Shown here piece by piece: positions 43,066-50,112 of a stretch of DNA of 64,000 nucleotides (positions are counted from its first letter, which is position 1; each line of letters starts with the position of its first letter). The notes beneath the pieces were generated by a model that did not search any database, was not told where the DNA came from, and saw only the letters and a list, made by a program, of their open reading frames with translations. Position numbers and translations under genes: made by a program. Source of the DNA: VRUE01 sp963812335 (lineage in GTDB: Bacteria > Actinomycetota > Thermoleophilia > Solirubrobacterales > 70-9); assembly GCA_963812335.1 (NCBI GenBank), contig CAWEUU010000001.1, positions 1-64,000 on the forward strand, in the 5' to 3' direction.

Positions 43066-43529
43066 CCGGCCTTGCCTTTCGCAACGTCGACGCGTCTCCC
43101 GACGATCCGGTCGCCGAGTGGCCGGCCGAGGCCATCCAGACCGCGCTCGAGCGCGGCAGCCTCACCTACTGGCGCCGACTGGCCGAGGCGATCCGGGCGG
43201 AGCCATGGGGCCCGGTCGCCCGCCGGGTCGAGAACGTGCTCGCCTACTGCCGGCCCTATGGCGTCGCGAACGTGATGGAGCGGGTCATCGCGGATGCGCG
43301 TGAGGCGGCCGAGGCCGATGAGCGCCAGGCCGTCGCTGCCGAGATCAGCCGCCTGGTCGACGAATCCGGGCTGACCCGGGCGGACTTCGCATCGCAGATC
43401 GGCACGTCCGCCTCCCGACTCTCTACCTACGTCAACGGCAAGGTGACCCCGTCCGCGTCCTTGCTGGTGCGGATGAGGCGTCAACCGGTGGGAGCTTCAC
43501 CCCCTTCGATCAACTCCAGAGGGCGCTGA
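43062..43529 (+). CDS. XRE-type helix-turn-helix antitoxin candidate, C-terminus replaced
   Basis: 155 residues from GTG in a GTGA overlap. Residues about 10-75 (AEWPAEAIQTALERGSLTYW and on) are an alpha-helical domain seen in actinobacterial HTH regulators; residues about 95-140 (ESGLTRADFASQIGTSASRL) form the HTH. After LLVRMRR the tail QPVGASPPSINSRGR is not typical, and its last 20 bp overlap the convergent ATPase gene end. The original C-terminus was probably lost when the ATPase module arrived. A partial copy of this gene's DNA is at 45559-45629. Confidence 0.65.
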   Translation: MTGLAFRNVDASPDDPVAEWPAEAIQTALERGSLTYWRRLAEAIRAEPWGPVARRVENVLAYCRPYGVANVMERVIADAREAAEADERQAVAAEISRLVDESGLTRADFASQIGTSASRLSTYVNGKVTPSASLLVRMRRQPVGASPPSINSRGR

Positions 43530-44748
43530 TCGGCACCGCCCAGAGCCGATCGCCCAGCGGAAGCGTGCGCTCGCCCGCATAGAGCAGGAAGCCACTGCGG
43601 AAGGCGTCCCCCCGCTCATCCCTCAGCGCCTGCATCGCTCGCCAATCGCGCGGCCCGAATGAGGCGGCCGCCTTCACCTCGATGCACGCGATCTCTCCGG
43701 TGCGGCTCTCCAGGACCAGGTCGACCTCCCGCCTTCCGCTGCGGTAGTGGAAGAGCCGCGTGTCGACCTGCGCCCAATCGGCGTGGCGGGCCACCTCCAT
43801 GGCGACAAAGCTCTCCAGCGCCTTCCCGGTCACCTGATCGTCGCCCGAAAGGCGGGTGACGTCGGCGCCGAGCAGATGGCAAAGCAATCCGCTGTCCGCC
43901 ACGTGGACCTTCGGAGTTCGCGCCTCCCGTGCGCCTATCCCCGGACGCCAACCCGGTATCCGCCGGATCAGAAAGGCCGCTTCGAGAAGGTCACAGTAGG
44001 CGCTGACCGTTCGGTGATCGAGGCCGAGACGCTGGGCGATGCTGCTGACGACGAAGAGGTTCGCCGACTGAGCCGCGATGAGCTGGAGCAGGCGGGGCAT
44101 CTCTCGCAGCTTGTGGGCATCGCTGAGCTCACGAAGGTCACGCCCCAGCGCAGCCTCCAAATAGCTGGTGAACCATGCTTCGCGCCGGCGACCGGTGCGG
44201 CGCAGCACTGCCGGATAGCCGCCCCGCACGACACGCTCGACAAAGGCTCGGCGGCCTTTCGGGGCTTCCTGGACTCGCGCGGGCTCGTCCGCGAAAAGCG
44301 CGTCAACGATGCTCGCGGAGGACCCCTCTATCTCAGTTTGAGTGAGCGGCGAAAGGCGGATGATCTCCATCCGCCCGGTGAGCGCCTCGAACGTCCTGCG
44401 CGTGGCCAGCAGGTTCGCCGAGCCGGTGAGCAGGAACCGCCCAGGGCGGGTATCGCGATCCACCGCCGCCTTGATCTCCAGCAGAAGGTCGTTGCCACCG
44501 CGCTGAACCTCGTCGATGAATGCGGCCCCGTCGATCTCGGCCAGGGTTCCGGCCGGGTCGGCCAGAACCGCCTCCCGCGTTGCGCGCTCGTCGAGGTTGA
44601 TCACCGCCGCGGGGAAGTCGCGGCTGACCATCTCAAGCGCGAGCGTGCTCTTGCCAACCTGCCTGGCGCCGACGACCACGACGACGCGAGTGTCGCCAAG
44701 GGCTTCAAGAATGGCCCGGCGCGCACGGCGCTCGATGATTCGGCTCAT
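43510..44748 (-). CDS. AAA (AAA_14) ATPase with DUF4143 domain
   Basis: 412 residues from ATG 44748 (TTG 44757 is possible). Walker A VVVVGARQVGKSTLALEMVS near residue 23, Walker B region DGAAFIDEVQRGG, sensor LLTGSANLLATRRT, then the DUF4143 part (FVERVVRGGYPAVLRRTGRR; YCDLLEAAFLIRRIPGW) and a PD-(D/E)XK-like nuclease ending (REVDLVLESRTGEIACIEVK). The E-V-D...E-V-K spacing is that of a PD-(D/E)XK active site. Such proteins are frequent in accessory regions of actinobacteria and archaea; role uncertain, defence or toxin-antitoxin related. Confidence 0.82.
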   Translation of the reverse strand: MSRIIERRARRAILEALGDTRVVVVVGARQVGKSTLALEMVSRDFPAAVINLDERATREAVLADPAGTLAEIDGAAFIDEVQRGGNDLLLEIKAAVDRDTRPGRFLLTGSANLLATRRTFEALTGRMEIIRLSPLTQTEIEGSSASIVDALFADEPARVQEAPKGRRAFVERVVRGGYPAVLRRTGRRREAWFTSYLEAALGRDLRELSDAHKLREMPRLLQLIAAQSANLFVVSSIAQRLGLDHRTVSAYCDLLEAAFLIRRIPGWRPGIGAREARTPKVHVADSGLLCHLLGADVTRLSGDDQVTGKALESFVAMEVARHADWAQVDTRLFHYRSGRREVDLVLESRTGEIACIEVKAAASFGPRDWRAMQALRDERGDAFRSGFLLYAGERTLPLGDRLWAVPISALWS

Positions 44749-44796
44749 GCGTTGCAATTATGACATAACAAGCGTTGCAATACATACAATTTAGCC

Positions 44797-44852
44797 GTTG
44801 AAATTTCAACATCGCATTCCCGATCCGTCCCCGCCCCGCTCCCAATCTGTCC
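44797..44852. promoter_or_regulatory. upstream region of the DUF4143 gene: palindrome and two 22-bp iterons
   Basis: GTTGAAATTTCAAC (44797-44810) is a perfect palindrome. CCCGATCCGTCC (44819-44830) and CCCAATCTGTCC (44841-44852) repeat at 22-bp spacing and match the array at 42219-42336. A direct repeat GCGTTGCAAT also occurs twice closer to the start (about 44749 and 44772). The whole 44749-44890 stretch is AT-richer than the genome and probably holds the promoter. Confidence 0.5.
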
Positions 44853-44889
44853 ACATCCAGGCTGTGCTCCCGCGAGCTAAGGAGCCAAT

Positions 44890-44920
44890 TAGCTAACTAT
44901 CTAGCTAGGCTTGCTATCGT
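44890..44920 (+). promoter_or_regulatory. operator/promoter of the Phd-VapC module
   Basis: Self-complementary TAGCTA occurs at 44890-44895 and 44902-44907 (12-bp spacing), the layout expected for cooperative Phd binding. TATCGT at 44915-44920 fits a TANNNT -10 box just before ATG 44927. No ribosome binding site is evident, so the transcript may be leaderless. Confidence 0.45.
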
Positions 44921-44926
44921 CTCGGC

Positions 44927-45166
44927 ATGACCGAGATCGGCATGCACGAGGCGAAGACCAACCTCTCCAAGCTGGTCGCGCGTGTGGAAGGCGGCGAGGA
45001 GATCGTGATCACCCGCCGCGGCGAGCCGGCCGTGCGCCTGGTTGCCGAGCGGACCGGGGGCGGCTTCGCCTCCCTGGCCGGCGCCTGGCGGGGGCGGGTG
45101 AAGATCGGCGACGATTTCGACGAGCTGCCCGACGATCTCGCCGACTCGCTCGGCATGCGGCCCTGA
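44927..45166 (+). CDS. Phd/YefM family antitoxin
   Basis: 79 residues. MTEIGMHEAKTNLSKLVARV then EEIVITRRGEPAVRLV is the classic Phd fold that dimerises and binds operator DNA. The C-terminal acidic region (KIGDDFDELPDDLADSLGMR) would cover the toxin. First gene of a Phd-VapC pair with a CTGA/TGA junction. Confidence 0.9.
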   Translation: MTEIGMHEAKTNLSKLVARVEGGEEIVITRRGEPAVRLVAERTGGGFASLAGAWRGRVKIGDDFDELPDDLADSLGMRP

Positions 45167-45540
45167 CGCTCCTGCTCGACACCGATGTGGTGCTCTGGTG
45201 GATGGCGGACGAACGAGAGCGCATCGGGGCGAGAGCGCGTAGAGCAATCGGGACAAGCGACGCGCAGGTCGTCGTCAGCGCGGTCAACGTCTGGGAGGTG
45301 GCGATCAAGCGGCGCCTGGGAAAGCTCGATGCCCCGCCGGACCTGCTCGCTCAGCTGGAACGCGCGGGGGTCGACCTGCTGCCGGTCACGGCACGGCACG
45401 GCGACCGCGTGGGCACACTCCCGATGCACCATCGCGACCCCTTCGACCGCCTGTTGATCGCACAGGCCGAAGTCGACGGATTGACGCTGGCCACCGGCGA
45501 CACCGAGATCGCCAGATACGAGATCCAGACCCTCTGGTGA
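45163..45540 (+). CDS. PIN-domain ribonuclease toxin (VapC-like)
   Basis: 125 residues if started at CTG 45163, which overlaps the antitoxin stop (CTGA) exactly as GTGA, TTGA and ATGA junctions do elsewhere in this window. No ATG, GTG or TTG gives the conserved N-terminus TLLLDTDVVLWWMADE. Acidic residues of the PIN site: the first Asp in LLLDTD, Glu in VNVWEVAIK, Asp in HRDPFDRLLIAQA and Asp in LATGDTEIARY. Predicted Mg-dependent ribonuclease inhibited by the Phd partner. Confidence 0.85.
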   Translation: MTLLLDTDVVLWWMADERERIGARARRAIGTSDAQVVVSAVNVWEVAIKRRLGKLDAPPDLLAQLERAGVDLLPVTARHGDRVGTLPMHHRDPFDRLLIAQAEVDGLTLATGDTEIARYEIQTLW

Positions 45541-45558
45541 GATGCCGATCAGGGTCGT

Positions 45559-45629
45559 CGGATGCGCGTGAGGCGGCCGAGCGGATCGACCCGGCGGACG
45601 AGCGGGCCGTTGCGACGCTGAGCGGCTGA
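45559..45629 (+). pseudogene. fragment of a second XRE regulator copy
   Basis: CGGATGCGCGTGAGGCGGCC and the next three bases (45559-45581) are identical to 43291-43313 in the XRE gene. The frame continues with similar residues (DAREAAERIDPADERAVATL) to a TGA at 45627-45629. The two copies bracket the DUF4143 and Phd-VapC genes. Confidence 0.55.
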
Positions 45630-45633
45630 GCGC

Positions 45634-45665
45634 ATAGAAAAGGGCCGGGCTTTCGCCCGGCCCTT
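45634..45665 (-). terminator. intrinsic terminator of the repeat-protein gene
   Basis: AAGGGCCGGGC (45640-45650) and GCCCGGCCCTT (45655-45665) pair perfectly around TTTC. On the minus strand the stem is followed by TTTTCTATG. It lies 24 bp past the stop of the minus-strand gene at 45689. Confidence 0.8.
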
Positions 45666-45688
45666 ACTAGCTGATTTGGATCCGACTT

Positions 45689-46420
45689 TTAGGGCGAGTG
45701 CAGCTTGGCGCAGATTGCCCACACGTAGAGGTCATCGGGAGTTGCGGAGCCGTTGACGGCACTTGCCTGCCAGGCAGTAGGCACGTTGTCAGCCGCCGGG
45801 ATGGTGACCGTCTGGCCGCTGAATGCGGGACCGTTGTAGGTGACCCTGTTGTCGTCGTCCAATTCATCGAACCGGACCCCGCCGCTGATGACCTGGTGGT
45901 TAGCGGGACAAGCCACGTTGGCAAAGCCGCGAGCGCCGGCAGCAACGTTCGTCGTTTTGCGAGCGAGCACGATCTCGGAGCCTAGAAACTGGCTGGGCAG
46001 CTGGCCGTTGAGTTTTGCAGCACTCGGGACCTCGCCCAAGCTTGACTCTTTGACCTTGGCGCCGGTCACCTCGTCGTCACCGATCTTGTCGGTCAGCACC
46101 GACTCTTTGGCGAGCTTGCCGCTGGTCACGGCTTCGTCGGTGATCTTGTCGGTCAGGATCGAGCCGTTTGCGATCTTGTTCGCCGAGACGGCATTGTCGC
46201 GGAGGCGGTTGGTCGGGACGGCGTTTTTCGCCAGCTTGCCCGCCTTGACCGCTTCGGGAGCGAGTTTGCCGACCTTGACGGCGTTGCGTTTGATCTGCGC
46301 GGTGCCGACACTGTTCTTGCCGAGGCCGGCGGCGACCGCGGCGCCGCCGCCGAGGACGAGGAAGACTGCGAGGGACGACATCACGTTTGCGTACGTGAGC
46401 CGCTTGCGTACGTGCTTCAA
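45689..46420 (-). CDS. secreted or anchored protein with 10-residue repeats
   Basis: 243 residues from TTG 46420, chosen because AAGGAG lies 8 bases upstream; a longer frame has no such site. An N-terminal basic stretch and hydrophobic helix (NVMSSLAVFLVLGGGAAVAA) form a signal peptide or anchor. Residues about 35-125 are nine or more 10-residue units: NSVGTAQIKR, NAVKVGKLAP, EAVKAGKLAK, NAVPTNRLRD, NAVSANKIAN, GSILTDKITD, EAVTSGKLAK, ESVLTDKIGD, DEVTGAKVKE. This suggests a beta-solenoid or fibrous stalk. The C-terminal domain (residues about 150-243, with ACPANHQVISGGVRF) is compact with two cysteines. It looks like a tail-fibre-like surface protein; such proteins appear typical of Solirubrobacterales. 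Confidence 0.8.
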   Translation of the reverse strand: MKHVRKRLTYANVMSSLAVFLVLGGGAAVAAGLGKNSVGTAQIKRNAVKVGKLAPEAVKAGKLAKNAVPTNRLRDNAVSANKIANGSILTDKITDEAVTSGKLAKESVLTDKIGDDEVTGAKVKESSLGEVPSAAKLNGQLPSQFLGSEIVLARKTTNVAAGARGFANVACPANHQVISGGVRFDELDDDNRVTYNGPAFSGQTVTIPAADNVPTAWQASAVNGSATPDDLYVWAICAKLHSP

Positions 46421-46497
46421 GAGAGCTCTCCTTGTGAAGGGGTGGAGACATCGGACGAGTGGTCCCTCCAGCCCATTGGCAGGGGTGGGGTCCGACA

Positions 46498-46523
46498 ATC
46501 ACAGGTCGGGCACAGCCCGTCAA
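46498..46523 (-). promoter_or_regulatory. possible promoter of the repeat-protein gene
   Basis: On the minus strand TTGACG (46518-46523) is a good -35 and GATTGT lies 17 bases downstream as a weak -10. It lies 80-100 bp upstream of the TTG start. Confidence 0.35.
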
Positions 46524-46547
46524 GCGCGCTGGACCGGTTTCGGGACT

Positions 46548-46565
46548 GATACCTTATTAGGTATC
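46548..46565. promoter_or_regulatory. dyad operator abutting the XRE gene
   Basis: GATACCT and AGGTATC pair perfectly across TATT. The dyad ends one base before GTG 46566, and TACCTT inside it fits a -10 box, so the transcript would start at the GTG itself (leaderless) and a bound repressor would block RNA polymerase. Confidence 0.55.
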
Positions 46566-46889
46566 GTGCGATCGACGGACTCCCCCGAGATGCTGATTCG
46601 CCAGCTTCGCGTCGGCGCCGGGCTCTCGCAGCGTGCGCTCGCGCAGCGAGCCGCAACCTCACAGCCGGCGATCGCCCGCTACGAGCGCGGCATCGCAACC
46701 CCGTCCTGGGAGACGTTGCAGCGGCTGGCGGCGGCTTGCGGGTGGCGACTCGGCCTCGACCCGGTGCCCCTCCCCGACCCGGGCGACATCGAGCTCGCCG
46801 AGATCCTCCTCGGACTCAGCCCGATCGAGCGGCTGCGAGCGTTGAAACGCTATGCCCGGCTGCGCGAGATCGCGACGGCAAAGCCATGA
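46566..46889 (+). CDS. XRE-type antitoxin/regulator
   Basis: 107 residues from GTG 46566 (ATG 46590 is the alternative). MLIRQLRVGAGLSQRALAQR then TSQPAIARYERGIATPSWET is a clean XRE helix-turn-helix. The second half (IELAEILLGLSPIERLRALK) is a helical interaction region. ATGA overlap with the nucleotidyltransferase gene gives an antitoxin-first pair, the reverse order of the pair at 42376-43529. Likely represses its own promoter at the adjoining dyad. Confidence 0.82.
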   Translation: MRSTDSPEMLIRQLRVGAGLSQRALAQRAATSQPAIARYERGIATPSWETLQRLAAACGWRLGLDPVPLPDPGDIELAEILLGLSPIERLRALKRYARLREIATAKP

Positions 46890-47368
46890 CCGAGCTCGAC
46901 CCGGAGAAGCTTCTCCGCACTCTGGTCGACCGCGAGGTCGACTTCTGCGTGATCGGAGCGGCCGCCGCCTGGCTTCAGGGCAACCCGTCGGTGACGTTCG
47001 ACCTCGATGTGATGCCGCGGCGGGAGCTCGAAAACGCGGATCGCCTGGCGGCGGCGCTGAACCGGTTGGGCGCCCGCCGTCGGGGCGCCGACAAGACGCT
47101 CGAGCTCGAGGGCGCCGACTTTCTCGGCTGGGAGACGCAGAGCTTCGACACCGACGCCGGCCCCATCGACGTCGTCCCCCACGCAGCCGCCATCGGGGCC
47201 TTCGAGGACGTGGCGACGGTCGAACTGGAGTTGGGCGACTTTTCCATCCGGGTGCTGACGATCGACGGGGTGATCGCCTCGAAGGAGAAGCTCGGCCGGC
47301 CCAAGGACACCGCCGCCCTTCCGGCGCTCTACGCGACCCGCGCGGCGCTGCGCAAGCGGCATTCGTAG
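46886..47368 (+). CDS. MNT-type nucleotidyltransferase toxin candidate
   Basis: 160 residues from ATG in an ATGA overlap. VDFCVIGAAAAWLQGNPSVT then FDLDVMP contains the G...D-X-D nucleotidyltransferase signature near residues 21-45; FSIRVLTIDGVIASKEKLGR is the conserved second half. Partners of XRE-type antitoxins with this fold modify tRNA or other targets by adding nucleotides. Closely related in its C-terminal part to the decayed copy beside tRNA-Val. Confidence 0.75.
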   Translation: MTELDPEKLLRTLVDREVDFCVIGAAAAWLQGNPSVTFDLDVMPRRELENADRLAAALNRLGARRRGADKTLELEGADFLGWETQSFDTDAGPIDVVPHAAAIGAFEDVATVELELGDFSIRVLTIDGVIASKEKLGRPKDTAALPALYATRAALRKRHS

Positions 47369-47391
47369 CTGCGCCGAGCGCGCAGGCGTGC

Positions 47392-48462
47392 TCAGCCGCG
47401 TCGCTCGGCCGCGTCCGCGGCGTCGGCGAGGCGCTCCACCAGCTGGGCGAAGTACTCGACGCCGGCGTCGGCCTTGCCGTAGCCGCCGGCTTTGTAGCGG
47501 GCGTAGACGCCCTCGAGGATGATCGCCAGCTTCCAGTAGCCGAGGGCGACGAAGAAGTCGAGCTCGGCGAGGTCGCGGCCGGAGCGCTCGGCGTAGCGCT
47601 CGCGCAGCTCGGCGCGGCTGGGGAAGCCGGGGGCGAGGTTGGCGGGCTGGCCGAGCGCGATCGGCTCCTCTCCCTCGTTCGGCTCGGGCCAGTAGACCAT
47701 CAAGAGGCCGACGTCGGCGAGCGGGTCGCCGAGCGTGCAGAGCTCCCAGTCGACGACCGCCGCAACCTCGCCGCCCGGGGTGAGGATCATGTTGTCGAGC
47801 CGGTAGTCGCCGTGCACGATCGTCGCCGGGCCCTGCTCGGGGATGCGCGCCTGCAGGCGCTCGTGGACGGCGTCGATCGCGGGCAGCTCGCGCGTCTTCG
47901 ACTTCTCCCACTGGCCCTGCCAGCGGTGCAGCTGGCGGGCGACGTAGTCCTCCTTGCGGCCGAGGTCGCCGAGCCCGGCCGCATCGGGATCGACCGCGTG
48001 GATCGCGACCAGGGTGTCGGCGACGCGCTCGCCGATCGCCCGCCGGTCGCCCTCGTCGGGGAACTGGTCGGCCTCGGCCAGCCCGCGCAGGATCGGGCCC
48101 TCGACGAACTCCATCACGTAGAAGGGCGCGCCGTTGACGGCCTCGTCCTCGCAAAGCCCGACCACCGGCGCGACCGGCACCTCGGTCGGGCCCAGCGCCG
48201 CGACGACCTTGTGCTCGCGGGCCATGTCGTGCGCCGAGCCGAGCCGCTTACCGAGCGGCGGGCGGCGCAGCGCCCAGCGGCGGTCGGCGGCATCGCGCAC
48301 GCGGTAGGTGAGGTTGGAGTGGCCGCCGGCGATGCGCTCGAAGGCGAGCGGAAGCTCGACCCCGTCGACCACCCGCTCGAACCAGGCCTCAACGCCGATT
48401 CGATCGATCCCCTCCGGCGCTTCGGCGCTGCCGTCGGGACTGCCTGTAGCCTCGTCGTCCAT
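47392..48462 (-). CDS. APH-fold phosphotransferase (acyl-CoA dehydrogenase-associated type)
   Basis: 356 residues from ATG 48462 (the frame is open upstream, but MDDEATG follows the normal start region). Kinase motifs: IAGGHSNLTYRVRD nucleotide loop, VHGDYRLDNMIL catalytic loop near residue 207 and VVDWELCTLGDPLADVG metal-binding segment. This is the family found in ACAD10/ACAD11 and next to bacterial acyl-CoA dehydrogenases, implicated in phosphorylating hydroxyacyl-CoA during degradation. Here the acyl-CoA dehydrogenase lies 5 kb away across the accessory island. Confidence 0.85.
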   Translation of the reverse strand: MDDEATGSPDGSAEAPEGIDRIGVEAWFERVVDGVELPLAFERIAGGHSNLTYRVRDAADRRWALRRPPLGKRLGSAHDMAREHKVVAALGPTEVPVAPVVGLCEDEAVNGAPFYVMEFVEGPILRGLAEADQFPDEGDRRAIGERVADTLVAIHAVDPDAAGLGDLGRKEDYVARQLHRWQGQWEKSKTRELPAIDAVHERLQARIPEQGPATIVHGDYRLDNMILTPGGEVAAVVDWELCTLGDPLADVGLLMVYWPEPNEGEEPIALGQPANLAPGFPSRAELRERYAERSGRDLAELDFFVALGYWKLAIILEGVYARYKAGGYGKADAGVEYFAQLVERLADAADAAERRG

Positions 48463-48520
48463 CGGCGCAAGAGCATATTCCCGAGGACGATTCCGGCTCA
48501 GCCCGTCACTTGCCAACCGG

Positions 48521-49741
48521 CTGACGATCGGCTTCGCGATCGCCTTTGCGGTGCTCACCGGAATGGCCGTGATCGGGGTGGCCCGCTTCCTGCAACAGCG
48601 CCAGGACTTCGAGAACGCGACCGCCCGCTCCTACCAACGTGAGATCGACGCGCGCAACCGCCTCGTCCGCGGGCGGAGCCCCGCCGCGGCGCGGGCCACG
48701 ATCGTCGCCCAGCAGCGCCAGCGCCAGGTGCTGCGCGACGAAATCTCGGGCGAGACGCGCGACACCGCGCTGCTGGTCGGGGCCGGGCTGATCGCCGGGC
48801 TGACCGGGGCGGCGCTGCTCTTCACCGGCCTGATCGCCTCTATGCGCCGCCCGCTCGAGGACCTGGTCGACGCCTCGGGCCGGCTGGCCGGCGGCGACCT
48901 CGAGGCGCGGGTCGAAGTCGGCGGGCTGACGGAGACGGCGACGCTCGGCGGCGCCTTCAACGAGATGGCCGAGGAGCTGCAGCGCCGCGCCGGCGAACGC
49001 GATCAGCTCGAACGGATGAAAGACGAGTTCGTGCTCACCGCCTCGCACGAGCTGCGCAGCCCGCTGACCTCGGTCCAGGGCTTCGCCGAGCTGCTGCTGC
49101 TGGAGCGCGAGCGGCTCAGCCCGAAGCAGGCCGAGACGGCCGAAGTGATCCTCGACAACACGCGCCACCTGGTCCGCCTGCTCAACGACCTGCTCGACCT
49201 CGCCCGCAGCGACGCCGGGCGATTGGCGATCAGGCCGGAGCCGACCGACGCGGCCGGGTTGATCGAGGACGCCGTGCGCACGATGCGGGCCCAGATCGAT
49301 GCCCGCGGCCAGGCGCTTTCGCTGGAGATCGAGCCCGGCCTGCCGCAGATCGAGGCCGACGGAGACCGGATTCGCCAAGTTCTGGTGAACCTGCTCACAA
49401 ATGCGAACGAGTACTGCTCAGAAGGTGCGAATATCGGGGTGGAGGCGCGCCGCGCCGATGCCGAAGTTGAGATTGACGTGATCGACGACGGCCCCGGCAT
49501 CCCCGCGCAGCAGCTCGAGCACATCTTCGAGCGCTTCACCCGCGGCGACGCCGGCGAGACGCAGCGCGTCGGCGGCACCGGCCTCGGCCTGGCGATCTCG
49601 AAATCGCTGATCGAGCTGCACGGCGGCCGGATCGAGGCCGAATCGACTCTGGGCCGGGGCTCCACCTTCCGCCTCCGCATTCCGGCGATCGCGTCGTCCG
49701 AGGGAACCGGGCCCCAACCGGCGCCGGCAGGGGCAAGCTGA
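48521..49741 (+). CDS. membrane sensor histidine kinase (start unresolved)
   Basis: At least 406 residues. Two helices (IGFAIAFAVLTGMAVIGVAR and LLVGAGLIAGLTGAALLFTG) flank a short extracellular helical sensor, followed by HAMP (RPLEDLVDASGRLAGGDLEA), DHp with phospho-acceptor His in FVLTASHELRSPLTSVQGF, N box LVNLLTNANEYC, G1 DDGPGIP and G2 GGTGLGLAISK. No ATG, GTG or TTG lies close before the first helix; CTG 48521 is used here, while in-frame GTG 48308 or ATG 48332 would overlap the divergent kinase gene by 130-155 bp. An indel near the start is possible. Followed by a response regulator sharing one base. Confidence 0.85.
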   Translation: MTIGFAIAFAVLTGMAVIGVARFLQQRQDFENATARSYQREIDARNRLVRGRSPAAARATIVAQQRQRQVLRDEISGETRDTALLVGAGLIAGLTGAALLFTGLIASMRRPLEDLVDASGRLAGGDLEARVEVGGLTETATLGGAFNEMAEELQRRAGERDQLERMKDEFVLTASHELRSPLTSVQGFAELLLLERERLSPKQAETAEVILDNTRHLVRLLNDLLDLARSDAGRLAIRPEPTDAAGLIEDAVRTMRAQIDARGQALSLEIEPGLPQIEADGDRIRQVLVNLLTNANEYCSEGANIGVEARRADAEVEIDVIDDGPGIPAQQLEHIFERFTRGDAGETQRVGGTGLGLAISKSLIELHGGRIEAESTLGRGSTFRLRIPAIASSEGTGPQPAPAGAS

Positions 49742-50103
49742 TGGCAAAGATCCTCGTCGCCGACGACTCCGAGACGATCCTCCTGCTCCTGCGCACGCGC
49801 CTGGAGATGGAGGGCCACGAGGTAGAGACCGCAATCGACGGCCAAGAGGTCGTCGACAACGTGGCCGCCGGGGACCCACCGGACGTCCTCCTGCTCGACG
49901 CGATGATGCCGAAGAAGTCGGGCATAGACGCCCTCCGCGAGCTGCGCGACGGCGGATTCGACACCCCCGCCGTCATAGTCAGCGCCCACACCGAAGGCGG
50001 CAACGGCGGCGACCACGCCGGCCTCGACATCGCCGCCTACATCAGCAAGCCGATCGACTTCGACGCCCTCTTCGCAAAGATCACCGAGCTGACCGCTGGT
50101 TGA
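49741..50103 (+). CDS. single-domain response regulator
   Basis: 120 residues, receiver domain only. Acidic pair in ILVADDSETI, phospho-acceptor Asp in DVLLLDAMMPKKSG near residue 53, conserved Thr/Ser in VIVSAHT, and Lys in ISKPIDF. No output domain, so it works as a phosphorelay or protein-interaction module with the kinase at 48521-49741. Confidence 0.92.
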   Translation: MAKILVADDSETILLLLRTRLEMEGHEVETAIDGQEVVDNVAAGDPPDVLLLDAMMPKKSGIDALRELRDGGFDTPAVIVSAHTEGGNGGDHAGLDIAAYISKPIDFDALFAKITELTAG

Positions 50104-50112
50104 GCCGGCCCG

